From Candidatus Babela massiliensis (GTDB lineage: Bacteria > Babelota > Babeliae > Babelales > Babelaceae), in contig NC_023003.1 of the NCBI RefSeq assembly GCF_000513475.1, forward strand, positions 496,001 through 560,000: a stretch of DNA of 64,000 nucleotides, given 5' to 3'. Shown in pieces: positions 33,282-42,667 of the stretch; positions within the stretch are counted from its first letter, which is position 1, and every line of letters begins with the position of its first letter. The translations under genes were made by a program, and so were the position numbers. The notes below the pieces were generated by a model that saw nothing but the letters and a program-made list of their open reading frames with translations, was not told the DNA's origin and searched no databases.

Positions 33282-35016
33282 CATAATCAAACAAAAATGT
33301 TCGATCTTAAGCATAATAAGCGAATATGTAACCTTAAAAAAAACAGGATCTTATTATAAAGGGCGTTGTCCTTTTCATAGTGAAAAAACCGGTTCTTTTA
33401 CGGTAAGCCCTGAAAAAGAAATATTCTATTGTTTCGGATGCCAAAGTGGAGGCGATGTCATCTCTTTTATAGCAAAAATTGAAAATTGCTCACAATTAGA
33501 AGCAGCAAAGATAATTAGTCAAAAATATAATATAGATTTACCAGATAATCAAGAAAGCGACTTTAATAATTTAGATAAATTTAATAAGAAAAAAGAATAT
33601 ATTAAGACTAACGAAATTTTTCTAAAATGGGCACAAAAAAATTTATTAAAAAGTAAATTAGCACAGGATTACCTAAACAAAAGAGCCATTAATAAAAACA
33701 GTATAGATCTCTTTGAAATAGGGTTCGTTCCATCAGGCACTAAAAATATTACCGAATTAATATCTTTTGCAAAAAAAAATAATATACTTACAAGTGATTT
33801 AATTGATTCCAAAATATTGATAGAAGGAAAGCACGGCATTTATTCGCCTTTTGAAGATAGAATAATATTTGGTATAAAAGATCATTTAGGTAATTTATTA
33901 GGCTTTGGAGGACGCATCATTAAAGAGGAAGATAATAGAGCCAAATATTATAACTCTCATGATAATCAATTTTTCAATAAAGGATCCTTACTTTTTGGCT
34001 TAGATCTTGCAAAGAAAAAAATACAAGAAAAAAATGCCGTATTTTTAGTAGAAGGTTATATAGATACTATCATGATGACTCAAAATGATTTTTTAAATAC
34101 AGTAGCCACTTTAGGAACTGCTTGTACAAAAGAACATTTAACCCAACTTTCCAGATACACTCAAAGACTTTATCTTCTTTATGATCAAGATACAGCAGGT
34201 CAAAAAGCTATAACAAGACTAATAGAATCTTGCTGGCAAGCAAATATAGATCTTTATGTCATTAGTTTGCCAAAAGGCGAAGATCCTGCTTCTTATCTTG
34301 AAAAAAATAATGATCTTAAATCTTTAATACTAAACACGAAAGATATATTTACATTCTATCTAGAATATATCGGATCTGATTTTCATAAACAAAGTCTAAA
34401 TCAAAAGATTATATCTACTAAAAAATTAATAGATATAATATTCTCTATAGATGATTTACTTAAGCAAGATTTATTATTAAAACAAGCATCTCAAGCCTTT
34501 AGCATACCTTTTGAGACATTAAAATATGAATTAACTACTAAAAAGGAAGATCATAATAATTATAAAGTCATACATGAAGAGAAGCAATCAATAAAAAATA
34601 TTAATATTCATGATACATCTAAAATAACACAATTAGAAAAAAAAATATTTTCTGCTATAATAGATTATAAAGAAGCTCATAAATCTTTGAACATAGAAGA
34701 TACAGAATTTTTGAAAGATTGGTTTTCTTTACCTATTAAAGAAATATTCTCAAAAATGTGCAACAATGAAGATCTTAGCCAAGAGGATAAAACTTTTATA
34801 AGTAAAATAGTTATAGAAGCAGATAACAATAATTCGCTTGAAGAACTAATGACAGAATTTTACAAAAAGCAATGGAAAGATTTAGTTTATAACATCAAGC
34901 TAAAAATAAATCAAGCAGAAAAAACCGGTAACAGTAATTTAACAAAAACTCTCTTAGCCGAATTAGATTTACTAAAGAAAAAAATATTAAAAAGGGGTAT
35001 ACATGGTCAAAGGTAA
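33268..35016 (+). CDS. dnaG: DNA primase
   Basis: DnaG makes RNA primers for replication. The 582-residue protein has the N-terminal CHC2 zinc finger (CPFH ... CFGC). The TOPRIM core has [15 protein letters not shown] with the catalytic Glu and LLYDQDTAG with the metal-binding aspartates, and a helical C-terminal domain binds helicase. The longest frame starts at TTG 33259; I prefer the ATG at 33268, three codons in, within lgt. The 3' end overlaps rpoD by 14 bases. dnaG followed by rpoD is the conserved macromolecular synthesis arrangement. Confidence 0.96.
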   Translation: MNLFNIIKQKCSILSIISEYVTLKKTGSYYKGRCPFHSEKTGSFTVSPEKEIFYCFGCQSGGDVISFIAKIENCSQLEAAKIISQKYNIDLPDNQESDFNNLDKFNKKKEYIKTNEIFLKWAQKNLLKSKLAQDYLNKRAINKNSIDLFEIGFVPSGTKNITELISFAKKNNILTSDLIDSKILIEGKHGIYSPFEDRIIFGIKDHLGNLLGFGGRIIKEEDNRAKYYNSHDNQFFNKGSLLFGLDLAKKKIQEKNAVFLVEGYIDTIMMTQNDFLNTVATLGTACTKEHLTQLSRYTQRLYLLYDQDTAGQKAITRLIESCWQANIDLYVISLPKGEDPASYLEKNNDLKSLILNTKDIFTFYLEYIGSDFHKQSLNQKIISTKKLIDIIFSIDDLLKQDLLLKQASQAFSIPFETLKYELTTKKEDHNNYKVIHEEKQSIKNINIHDTSKITQLEKKIFSAIIDYKEAHKSLNIEDTEFLKDWFSLPIKEIFSKMCNNEDLSQEDKTFISKIVIEADNNNSLEELMTEFYKKQWKDLVYNIKLKINQAEKTGNSNLTKTLLAELDLLKKKILKRGIHGQR

Positions 35017-36895
35017 GATCAACAAAGTTAAAAGTACTAAAAAACAAGATAAAAAAATAGCTGATTTGGATGGTTCTAATACTGAGGTAGTAGATATATT
35101 ACTAGAAAAAGGACGTCAATCAGGTATTATCACGTATGAAGAACTTTTAGAGTTCTGTGATAGAAATAATCTTTCTGAATCAGAGACCAATGATATTATC
35201 AAGATTCTTGAAAAAGAAAATGTAGAACTTATAATGGAAGAAGAACTTGAAAATGAAACTGAAATTGGATATGAAAAAGAAGATAATATTGCAAAAGCAC
35301 ATATAAAATCTCATATTGAAAGCTCATTAGATTACACCGATGAGGATGAATTAGAAAGTGAAGATGAAGATGAGGATGAAAGAGATTTAGTAAGAGAAGC
35401 AAGTGAATCAGCGCACGTTTCAGATGGTGTAAAAGCTTATTTAAGAGATATAGGTAAAATACCTCTATTAAATAAAAAAACTGAAAGCATAATTTCACTG
35501 AAAATAGCTGAAGGCAAAAAAGAATCTATAGAAGCTCTTTCTAAATTTCCATTTATTCATAAAGAGGTAGTCTTACTCGGTGAAAAACTTGAGAAAAACT
35601 CTATTTCTCTTAAGGAAATAATTCAATTTTCTGAATATGACGAAGAGAATTTACCAAAATATAGTGAAGAAAGAGATGTCTTAATTGTTACTATAAATGA
35701 GCTAAAAAATCTAATTAAAAATGAAGAGAAAATCTATCAAAGCTATAGAGGCAAATTAGATTCAGAAGACAAAAAGCAGGAAATGCTAAATAAGGTTAAA
35801 CAGAATAAAGAAGAAATTAGTAAAAAGATTCAAGAAATCAGATTATCTAATAAGCTTATTAGAAAACTTGCAAGAAGAATCGAAAGATCTATAAACAAAA
35901 TAAATGATAAATTAACCTTTATCAAGCAAAATGAAATGCTATTCAAGCAAATGTCTAAAAAATCTATTTTAACAGAAAGCGAACAGCTTGAAGTTCAAGA
36001 TCTTGACCGACAAATTCGTGCAAACTATAAAACTGCTAGAAAATTAGAACAAGAGCTAGGATTACCGCAAGCAGATATCTTTAAATATTATAATCAACTC
36101 AGAAGAGGACAGGCAAAAGATAAAAGAGCAAAAGATGATCTTGCTCGTGCTAACTTAAGGCTTGTTGTTAATATAGCAAAAAAATATGTCAATAGAGGGT
36201 TACATTTCCTTGACCTAATTCAAGAAGGTAATATAGGATTGATGAAAGCTGTAGAAAAATTTGAATTTGAAAGAGGATATAAATTCTCTACTTATGCTAC
36301 ATGGTGGATTAGACAAGCTATTACAAGAGCAATTGCCGATCAATCACGTACTATAAGGGTTCCTGTTCATATGGTAGAAACTCTTAATAAAATTAATAAA
36401 ATAAAGAGAGTATTTATACAAGAACATGGAAGAGAGCCTTCTTATGCAGAACTTTCAAAAGAGTTAAATATAGATGAAAAGAAAATTAAAAATATAATTA
36501 AGATCTCAAAAGAGCCTATTTCCTTAGAAACGCCTGTAGGAGATAGTGAAGATGCTTATATCAAAGACTTTATTGAAAGTGAAAATGATTTCTCTCCTGC
36601 TGATACAGTTGCAAACACAGATTTAAAAGAAAGAGTACGAGAAGTATTAAAAACTTTAACTCCGCGTGAAGAAAAAGTTCTAAAAATGAGATTTGGTATT
36701 GATGTAGCCTCAGAACATACTTTAGAAGAAGTTGGTAAAGATTTCTCAGTAACAAGAGAGAGAATTAGGCAAATAGAAGTTAAAGCTTTAAGAAAATTAA
36801 GACATCCTTCAAGAAGTAAGAAATTACAAACGTTCTTTGAAAAAGAAATACTTTTACCAGAAGAACCTGATGATGAAAATATAGATGACGAATAA
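35003..36895 (+). CDS. rpoD: RNA polymerase primary sigma factor (sigma-70)
   Basis: The 630-residue protein has region 1.1 at the N-terminus, a very acidic linker near residues 110-130, and region 1.2 [14 protein letters not shown]. Region 2 contains [20 protein letters not shown] and [14 protein letters not shown]. Region 4 has [20 protein letters not shown] and ends in a RKLRHPSR box. This is the full set for a housekeeping sigma factor and fits the TTGACA/TATAAT-like promoters in the window. An AGGGG site lies inside the end of dnaG, and the genes overlap by 14 bases. Confidence 0.97.
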   Translation: MVKGKINKVKSTKKQDKKIADLDGSNTEVVDILLEKGRQSGIITYEELLEFCDRNNLSESETNDIIKILEKENVELIMEEELENETEIGYEKEDNIAKAHIKSHIESSLDYTDEDELESEDEDEDERDLVREASESAHVSDGVKAYLRDIGKIPLLNKKTESIISLKIAEGKKESIEALSKFPFIHKEVVLLGEKLEKNSISLKEIIQFSEYDEENLPKYSEERDVLIVTINELKNLIKNEEKIYQSYRGKLDSEDKKQEMLNKVKQNKEEISKKIQEIRLSNKLIRKLARRIERSINKINDKLTFIKQNEMLFKQMSKKSILTESEQLEVQDLDRQIRANYKTARKLEQELGLPQADIFKYYNQLRRGQAKDKRAKDDLARANLRLVVNIAKKYVNRGLHFLDLIQEGNIGLMKAVEKFEFERGYKFSTYATWWIRQAITRAIADQSRTIRVPVHMVETLNKINKIKRVFIQEHGREPSYAELSKELNIDEKKIKNIIKISKEPISLETPVGDSEDAYIKDFIESENDFSPADTVANTDLKERVREVLKTLTPREEKVLKMRFGIDVASEHTLEEVGKDFSVTRERIRQIEVKALRKLRHPSRSKKLQTFFEKEILLPEEPDDENIDDE

Positions 36896-36922
36896 TATTT
36901 AAACTAAAGGAATTAATATACA

Positions 36923-38236
36923 ATGGAACCTCCGGTTGCTAGCACTACAAGCGCTGAATTGATTTTGCTATTAATAGCACTTATAATTTGTTCAATCCTA
37001 TCATTTTTAGAAACTAGTATTACAGCTCTAAGGATGTTTAGATTAAAAGAGATATCAAAAACAACTACAAAATATAAGTCTTTAATCAATACTCTTGAAA
37101 ATAATCCAAGCAGAATTTTGATAACTATATTACTTGCTTATAATTTGGCAAACGTAGTTGCAGCGGTATTAAGCAATCAAATAATAGAAAAACTAACAAG
37201 AGCATTAAACATATCTGATAAAGTAGGATTTATTGTAGGAATCTTGATAACTAGTACAACTATATTAATAGTTGATTTGATACCTAAAAACTTGGCAACA
37301 CGTAATGATAAGTTTTTAAAATCAACTTTAGGTATAACTAATATTCTTTATGTAGGACTATATCCATTTGTAGAATTGCTTTCAAAATTAACTGATTCTA
37401 TAGCTTCTTTATTATTAGGCAAGGAGAGCGATAAAAATGCCTATCACGAATCTGAAAATGAGATAAGGTTTTTAATAGATTATGTTTATGAAAAGGGTTT
37501 AATAGATGTAAACAAAAGCAATATGTTAAAAAGTATATTTGATCTTAGTACAAAAACAGTAAAAGAAGTCATGGTACCGGAGACTGATATAATTTCTATA
37601 AGTACCGACAATAATAAAGAAGAAATTATAGATGTATTTGCCAAATATCAATTAACAAGATTGCCTGTTTATCAAAGTAATTCTGATAATATAGTAGGGA
37701 TGCTACATCAAAAAGATTTCTTTCAATTAATTTCTAAAAATGATTTAAGATCATGGAAAGAAGTTGTAAGACCATTAGTATTCATTCCTGAAAGCGCTAG
37801 ATTACTAAAAGTCCTTAAAGAATTACGTGAACAAAGAATGCATATGGCTATTGTACTTAACGAATTTGGCGTTATAACAGGTCTAGTTTCTCTTGAAGAT
37901 GTTATAGAAGAAATAGTTGGTGAAATACAGGATGAATTTGAGCCACAAAAAGATAAGATCATAAGTTTAAAATCCAATAGTTGGTTAATAAATGCAAGCA
38001 TAGAATTAAAAGAATTAAATAACTTTTTTAATATAGAATTTGAAGCTCATCATTCTTTAACGCTAGCTGGATTTTTAACAGAACATTTTCAATATATGCC
38101 TAAAAAGGGCGAGCGATTATCTTATAAAAACCTTAATTTTCAAATTCAGCAAGCAAGCCATAAAAGAATATATCAAGTTCTGGTTTATCAAAATGAAATC
38201 CCTGATTTAAATGAATTAGAACAAATACACAATTAA
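36923..38236 (+). CDS. CNNM/CorC-type membrane protein with CBS domains
   Basis: A 437-residue inner-membrane protein. Residues about 10-150 form the DUF21 (CNNM) membrane domain with the motif SFLETSITALRMFRLKEI. Two CBS domains follow (VMVPETDIISIS ... LPVYQSNSDNIVGMLHQKDF, then MAIVLNEFGVITGLVSLEDV). A C-terminal CorC/HlyC-like domain closes the protein. IVGEIQDEFEPQ is the typical link to that domain. The family is tied to magnesium transport or resistance and sometimes labelled hemolysin; a magnesium/cobalt efflux role is most likely. It is 27 bases after rpoD and may be co-transcribed with it. Confidence 0.92.
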   Translation: MEPPVASTTSAELILLLIALIICSILSFLETSITALRMFRLKEISKTTTKYKSLINTLENNPSRILITILLAYNLANVVAAVLSNQIIEKLTRALNISDKVGFIVGILITSTTILIVDLIPKNLATRNDKFLKSTLGITNILYVGLYPFVELLSKLTDSIASLLLGKESDKNAYHESENEIRFLIDYVYEKGLIDVNKSNMLKSIFDLSTKTVKEVMVPETDIISISTDNNKEEIIDVFAKYQLTRLPVYQSNSDNIVGMLHQKDFFQLISKNDLRSWKEVVRPLVFIPESARLLKVLKELREQRMHMAIVLNEFGVITGLVSLEDVIEEIVGEIQDEFEPQKDKIISLKSNSWLINASIELKELNNFFNIEFEAHHSLTLAGFLTEHFQYMPKKGERLSYKNLNFQIQQASHKRIYQVLVYQNEIPDLNELEQIHN

Positions 38237-38245
38237 AAAAGTTAA

Positions 38246-38281
38246 AAAAAGGGTCTATGCGTACAACATAGACCCTTTTTT
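38246..38281 (+). terminator. Terminator of the lgt-dnaG-rpoD-CNNM run
   Basis: A 14-bp stem, 38246-38259 with 38267-38280, ends in a T run. The A run on the other side could make it act for the convergent lipoprotein gene too. Confidence 0.9.
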
Positions 38282-38314
38282 AACCATAAATCTTAAATAA
38301 ATCTCTATCTAATA

Positions 38315-38950
38315 TCATGGAGAGTTTTTCACATGCCCAAATACATTTACATTAAATGTAAGTAATAATTTTTGATCAATATTAAATAATTTAATTCTAA
38401 ATCTAGAAGTAAATTCCGAACGTGTAACAAATATAAATTTATTTAAAACATCATAAGGCGGAATTTCAATAGCTTGATTTTCACAAATTGAATTATAATT
38501 AATACACTCATTAATATTTTTATTAGTCCTATACATATCATATCCACTTTGCCCAACATAAAAGGTTGCCGGCCACCAAAATAACAAGGATAAACATCCA
38601 GCAGTAGTTACCCACCAATAAGTATCCCAATGCAATAATTTAGCAATTTTACTTGGTTCTGCTATTGCTAACTCTATATAACTTGGTCTAATGATATAAG
38701 TGTCAGGGGACCTATTTTCTATTCTGAGTTGTATTGGTATATAACCTTTACTAATCAAATCTACGCCAAAATGAGATTTGCTTTCTTGTGAAGAAAAAGC
38801 TCTTGCAGTTAAAGCAATATCATCTTGAATTTGATAAAAACTATCTGCTATATTAATCTCAGGAAAACGATTTAATTGATTTATTTTATCTACACAACCA
38901 GAGACACTTAATATAAACAGGGTTAAGAATATAAACTTGGACTTCATCAT
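38315..38950 (-). CDS. Probable lipoprotein
   Basis: The longest frame would overlap the divergent AAA gene. I use the ATG at 38950, which has AGGG a few bases upstream and starts a lipoprotein signal peptide: IFLTLFILSVSGC with a good lipobox. The 211-residue product has one internal hydrophobic stretch around TAGCLSLLFWWPATFYV, unusual for a soluble lipoprotein. No known domain. A single Cys after the lipobox in an ECINYNSIC segment could pair. Lgt, encoded at 32.5 kb, would lipidate it. Function unknown. Confidence 0.72.
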   Translation of the reverse strand: MMKSKFIFLTLFILSVSGCVDKINQLNRFPEINIADSFYQIQDDIALTARAFSSQESKSHFGVDLISKGYIPIQLRIENRSPDTYIIRPSYIELAIAEPSKIAKLLHWDTYWWVTTAGCLSLLFWWPATFYVGQSGYDMYRTNKNINECINYNSICENQAIEIPPYDVLNKFIFVTRSEFTSRFRIKLFNIDQKLLLTFNVNVFGHVKNSP

Positions 38951-39062
38951 ATGATCCCTATACTTGATGAAATTTTTAATATACTTTAAATTTACGGATA
39001 CAATATACATGAATGAACATACACATTTAGCTAATTTGCTCAGACCTTTTAGGAGATAAAAG

Positions 39063-40103
39063 ATGATAAAAAAATCTTTATTATTCATAATATCATGCAG
39101 TTTAATAATTCAAAAAAATTCTAATGCATTCATTTTAGAGATGCTAACAGATCTATATGCTATTCGTCAAGCTTTAGACGAGATGAACAAACAAAATCGA
39201 GATGCCCTATTAAACAACGTAAAAAGACTAGTCATCCCTGAACAAGCAGGAGAAAATCCAAATAATTACTCATTTGCGTCTATGGATAAAATAGATATTA
39301 AACGAAATGGACAGTCGGTTTTTACATTTAAAGATTTAGGAGGTCATATCCCAGAAGACATTAGGGAAATAATCGATTTTTTAAAATTTCCTGAAAAATT
39401 CAGAAGAGTAGGAGCCATTATGCCTAGAGGTATTTTGCTTGTAGGGCCTCCAGGAACCGGTAAAACTTCTATTGCAAGAGCTATTGCCGGCGAAGCAGAT
39501 GCAGAATTTTTTAATGAATCGGCCTCAGCATTTATAGAGATTTATGTAGGTGTAGGACCAAAAAAAATAAGAGAATTATTTGAAAATGCAAGAAAATCGG
39601 TAAAAATAGGTCCTAGAAAAAAAGCAATCATATTTATAGACGAACTAGATGCTATTGGCGGTTCAAGAGGTGGAGAGCAAAACTCTGAATATAGAAATAC
39701 TTTAAATGAATTACTAAATCAAATGGATGGATTTAACTCAGATAATTCAATATTGGTAATAGCAGCTACTAATACTCCAGATCATATAGACGCTGCTCTA
39801 AAACGACCAGGAAGATTTGATAGAATAGTAGAAATTGGCCTACCTAATGAAGAAAGCCGATTAGACATCTTAGATCTATATTGCCGAAAAATTGCTCGAG
39901 ATCAAAGTATAGATCTTAAGAAAATAGCAAGCGCTACTAGAGGTTTTAGTGCTGCTGAACTTAAAAACCTAGTAAATGAGGCTGCAGTTAGGGCAGCACG
40001 TGAAGAGGCGCTTTCAGTTACAGCAACACATTTTGAAAGTGCACTAAAAGATATGATCAATAGAAGAAGACGAAATAACCATCAACCTTTTTCTAAATTA
40101 TAA
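39063..40103 (+). CDS. FtsH-like AAA+ ATPase lacking the protease domain, with N-terminal export signal
   Basis: The 346-residue protein begins with a signal-like segment (KSLLFIISCSLIIQKNSNA). Its ATPase core is close to FtsH. The Walker A GPPGTGKTS lies near residue 128 and Walker B IIFIDELDAIGG near 189. Sensor AATNTPDHIDAAL, the second-region-of-homology KRPGRFDR with arginine fingers, and a C-terminal helical lid complete it. All residues needed for ATP hydrolysis are present. The M41 protease part with HEXXH is absent and the protein ends 60 residues after the lid. A hydrophobic N-terminus could be an anchor instead of a cleaved signal. AGGAG precedes the ATG. Confidence 0.85.
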   Translation: MIKKSLLFIISCSLIIQKNSNAFILEMLTDLYAIRQALDEMNKQNRDALLNNVKRLVIPEQAGENPNNYSFASMDKIDIKRNGQSVFTFKDLGGHIPEDIREIIDFLKFPEKFRRVGAIMPRGILLVGPPGTGKTSIARAIAGEADAEFFNESASAFIEIYVGVGPKKIRELFENARKSVKIGPRKKAIIFIDELDAIGGSRGGEQNSEYRNTLNELLNQMDGFNSDNSILVIAATNTPDHIDAALKRPGRFDRIVEIGLPNEESRLDILDLYCRKIARDQSIDLKKIASATRGFSAAELKNLVNEAAVRAAREEALSVTATHFESALKDMINRRRRNNHQPFSKL

Positions 40104-40113
40104 TCTTAACAAA

Positions 40114-40191
40114 TTCCCCCCAGTTGTTCTTTTGCTTTATTATATTAGACTTATAATAAATATAATAAACTTTTAGCTAACTAGGGGGGAA
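40114..40191 (+). promoter_or_regulatory. Inverted repeat that can cover a ribosome binding site
   Basis: TTCCCCCCAGTT at 40114-40125 is complementary, with one bulged base, to AACTAGGGGGGAA at 40179-40191, which contains the G-run ribosome binding site of the next gene (ATG 40197). A candidate -10 (TATAAT, 40161-40166) lies in the loop. If transcription starts upstream, the site would be hidden; if it starts in the loop, it would be free. Confidence 0.4.
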
Positions 40192-40196
40192 ATAAT

Positions 40197-40670
40197 ATGA
40201 ATCAAAATAAAAAATTACTCAATATTGTACTATTTTTAAGTATAATATTCACAAATATACTTAATATTCAAGCTAAAGAAATTGCTTCTACTGAAGAACT
40301 AGCAAATAAAATTGCTAAAACTATGGCGAATTTAATAATCTTAGATGATAAAGACCAAGAGTCTTATATTAAACTTGATAAAAAATGGCAAAGTTTAATA
40401 AATTCTAAAATTATGAAAAACCTTAATGAATTATATAAAAAAGCTGCTAAAATAGAAAAAATCAATGCCAAAGAAACAGAAGTATTAGAAATAGATATTA
40501 TTAACTTTTTAGCAATATTAGGCAAAGAAATAAAAGCTATAACTATAGATAATAAATACCATTTTAATAAAGAAGAAATAGAAAAAATAAATAGGTATTA
40601 TGATACTCAATTTTGTCTATCTTGCTTTCTCAATGATTTAGGATTTGAAATAAGTTGTTATACTAATTAA
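40197..40670 (+). CDS. Exported hypothetical helical protein
   Basis: A 157-residue protein with a signal peptide (IVLFLSIIFTNILNIQA, cleavage likely after QA). The mature protein is helical and lysine-rich (NELYKKAAKIEKINAKE), and has two or three cysteines near the C-terminus (FCLSCFLNDLGFEISCY). No family recognised. A strong G-rich ribosome binding site is partly complementary to sequence 65 bases upstream. It is followed by a weak hairpin terminator and then a ComEC-like gene. Confidence 0.65.
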   Translation: MNQNKKLLNIVLFLSIIFTNILNIQAKEIASTEELANKIAKTMANLIILDDKDQESYIKLDKKWQSLINSKIMKNLNELYKKAAKIEKINAKETEVLEIDIINFLAILGKEIKAITIDNKYHFNKEEIEKINRYYDTQFCLSCFLNDLGFEISCYTN

Positions 40671-40703
40671 GCATCATTTATAATCTAGAGTTTGTTATAT
40701 TTT

Positions 40704-40733
40704 TAAGCTATCTGTTAGATAGCTTATTTTATT
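40704..40733 (+). terminator. Probable terminator
   Basis: TAAGCTATC at 40704-40712 pairs with GATAGCTTA at 40718-40726, then TTTTATT. Confidence 0.65.
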
Positions 40734-40751
40734 AATTATTTATTGTATGCG

Positions 40752-41678
40752 ATGAAAAATTTAAAAAAAAGCTTAGTCGATAAAGTTAAGATATGGTTCA
40801 ATAAAATAAATCGTCTTTTAGAAATACAGCTATTTATGATGCTAATTTCTTGGCCTATATTGCTTTATTGGGGTCTTCCGCTTTCGATCATGTCACCAAT
40901 AGGAAACATTATTTTTGCTCCATTTTTAACTATATTTATTATTATTAGCTCTTTAATATTTTTTTCAGAGCTATTATCAATTCCTAACAATTTTTTAATA
41001 AAATGCTTAGATTTAATAAGCAATTTATGGATAAAACCCTTAAAATGGTCGAGTAAATCTTGGCTAATAATATGCAAATACCCAAGCATTTACTTTTTAA
41101 TAACCATACCAATAATAACTCTACTGATAATCTATAATCAAAAACTAAGTTCTTCTTTTTTAAAAATCGCTGCACTTATTACCTTTATGTCTTTTAATAT
41201 CATAATTTTTAAATACTTAAATAATGATATTAATACTGATATACATCTACTGAATAAAGATATATTATTTATGTCAGATAATGAGATTCTAATAGATAAA
41301 AACAGTGCACTTAATCAAAGTATTTCTTCTTTTGCTTTGACAACCACAATTGCCAAAAAAGGTATTAATAAAATAAAGCATCTGATTGTTATAAACCCCT
41401 CAAGCAACTGCTTTAAAAATATAAAAGCTCTTCTTAATATAATAACTATAAAAAACATTTATATGCCTTTATTCAAAGGTAATTTAAATCAAAAAGGATG
41501 GTTAAACTGGCAAAACTTACTAGAAATAACAAAAAAAGAAAAGATTAAACTTTACCTACTAAACGAAAATATTACTATAAAATTACCTAAAGAAAAAGAA
41601 ATTATAATTAATATAAAAGATAAGACCATAAATAAGAACAAATTAATTTATAAAAAAATCGATCTAATCTATCAATAA
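40752..41678 (+). CDS. ComEC/Rec2-like membrane protein, short and diverged
   Basis: I use the ATG at 40752; the longer frame starts at TTG 40743. The 308-residue protein has about four membrane helices in its first half. YWGLPLSIMSPIGNIIFAPF matches the end of the ComEC competence domain, where a membrane helix carries an LSxxSPxxNxxxxPL pattern. The second half resembles a badly decayed metallo-beta-lactamase region (KHLIVINPSSN), without its HxHxDH motif. Normal ComEC is about 700 residues. It may be a degenerate DNA-uptake channel part, or one half of a split gene. The last codons form part of the terminator for the next, convergent gene. Confidence 0.5.
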   Translation: MKNLKKSLVDKVKIWFNKINRLLEIQLFMMLISWPILLYWGLPLSIMSPIGNIIFAPFLTIFIIISSLIFFSELLSIPNNFLIKCLDLISNLWIKPLKWSSKSWLIICKYPSIYFLITIPIITLLIIYNQKLSSSFLKIAALITFMSFNIIIFKYLNNDINTDIHLLNKDILFMSDNEILIDKNSALNQSISSFALTTTIAKKGINKIKHLIVINPSSNCFKNIKALLNIITIKNIYMPLFKGNLNQKGWLNWQNLLEITKKEKIKLYLLNENITIKLPKEKEIIINIKDKTINKNKLIYKKIDLIYQ

Positions 41679-41697
41679 ATTAATAGATTAGATCGAT
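41651..41697 (-). terminator. Terminator of the minus-strand ankyrin gene
   Basis: A perfect 15-bp stem, 41658-41672 with 41683-41697, is followed on the minus strand by a seven-T run. It overlaps the end of the ComEC-like gene on the plus strand. Confidence 0.88.
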
Positions 41698-41717
41698 AAA
41701 GTAAAAAAAATTAACAA

Positions 41718-42578
41718 TTAAGATTTAAGATTAACATTATTATTTAAAGCTTCTAATAAACGCTTTGAGCTTTTATAAGTACCTTTAGCAATATCAATAG
41801 CATTACGTCCATTATAATCTGTAATTTTATAATCAGCTCCTGCTCTTAAAAGCATTTTAACAATAGTAGCTCTATTCATACTAGCAGCAACCATTAAAGC
41901 TGTAAGACCTGTACCTTCATTTAAATTATTTGAATTATCTAGACTAGTCAATCCAGTACTTTGAGCATTAAGCTTTATACTAGGATGTTTAACTAATCTA
42001 TTTACAATATTTTTCTGATTAGTACGACAAGCAGCCATCAGCGGAGTATACCCAAATATATCTTTAATATTGACATCTACATTATGTACACCAAGAAGTA
42101 AGTTTAAACACCTTAAATCTCCATATTCTGCTGCTAAATAAAGAGGGGACTTTCCTAAATGATCTTTTACATTTGGATTAGCTCCTTTTATTAAAAGACT
42201 TCTAACTATAGGATAATTATTATCGGATTTAAAGAGCAGCTCTAATTCTTTTGATGAATAAGATTTATCTAAAACATTTGAAAGGTTATCTCTATCAACT
42301 GCTAAAATTAAAGATGTTTGTTGAAGATTATTAATAATGTTAGGATCAGCACCTTTTAATAAAAGATAATTAACAGCATTAATATCGCCATTTTTTACAG
42401 CATACATTAAAGCGGTATTACCGTCTTGATCTTTATAATTTATATTAATATCTGATTTAATTAATTCTTTTAATTGATCTAAATCGGAATTAATAGCAGC
42501 TTCTATAAGCTCTTTATTTGCAATTAAGTCCATATTAAAATTTAATATCAATAGAAAAAATAAAATTCTTATTTTCAT
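41718..42578 (-). CDS. Exported ankyrin-repeat protein
   Basis: A 286-residue protein. The N-terminus has a signal peptide (ILFFLLILNFNMDLIA). About seven ankyrin repeats follow, starting at residue 23, with typical DGNTALMYAVKNGDINAVNY and LLxxGADPNI patterns. Repeat 3 is interrupted by an insertion around SYSSKELELLFKSDN. It is shorter than the protein at 14473 and lacks the F-box-like part. Ankyrin proteins bind other proteins; secretion suggests a host or envelope target. It lies upstream of a strong terminator and 89 bases downstream of pgi on the same strand. Confidence 0.9.
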   Translation of the reverse strand: MKIRILFFLLILNFNMDLIANKELIEAAINSDLDQLKELIKSDININYKDQDGNTALMYAVKNGDINAVNYLLLKGADPNIINNLQQTSLILAVDRDNLSNVLDKSYSSKELELLFKSDNNYPIVRSLLIKGANPNVKDHLGKSPLYLAAEYGDLRCLNLLLGVHNVDVNIKDIFGYTPLMAACRTNQKNIVNRLVKHPSIKLNAQSTGLTSLDNSNNLNEGTGLTALMVAASMNRATIVKMLLRAGADYKITDYNGRNAIDIAKGTYKSSKRLLEALNNNVNLKS

Positions 42579-42667
42579 AACCTCTCCATTTTTATAAGAA
42601 TCCTTTAAGTATTTATTTTATAATATAAATATATTTTAATAAAAAATCAAACTAAATTATTAAATAC

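Noticed and set aside
35229-35498. Minus-strand open frame rich in Leu and His within rpoD
   Set aside because: It is the antisense of the acidic rpoD linker; composition explains it.
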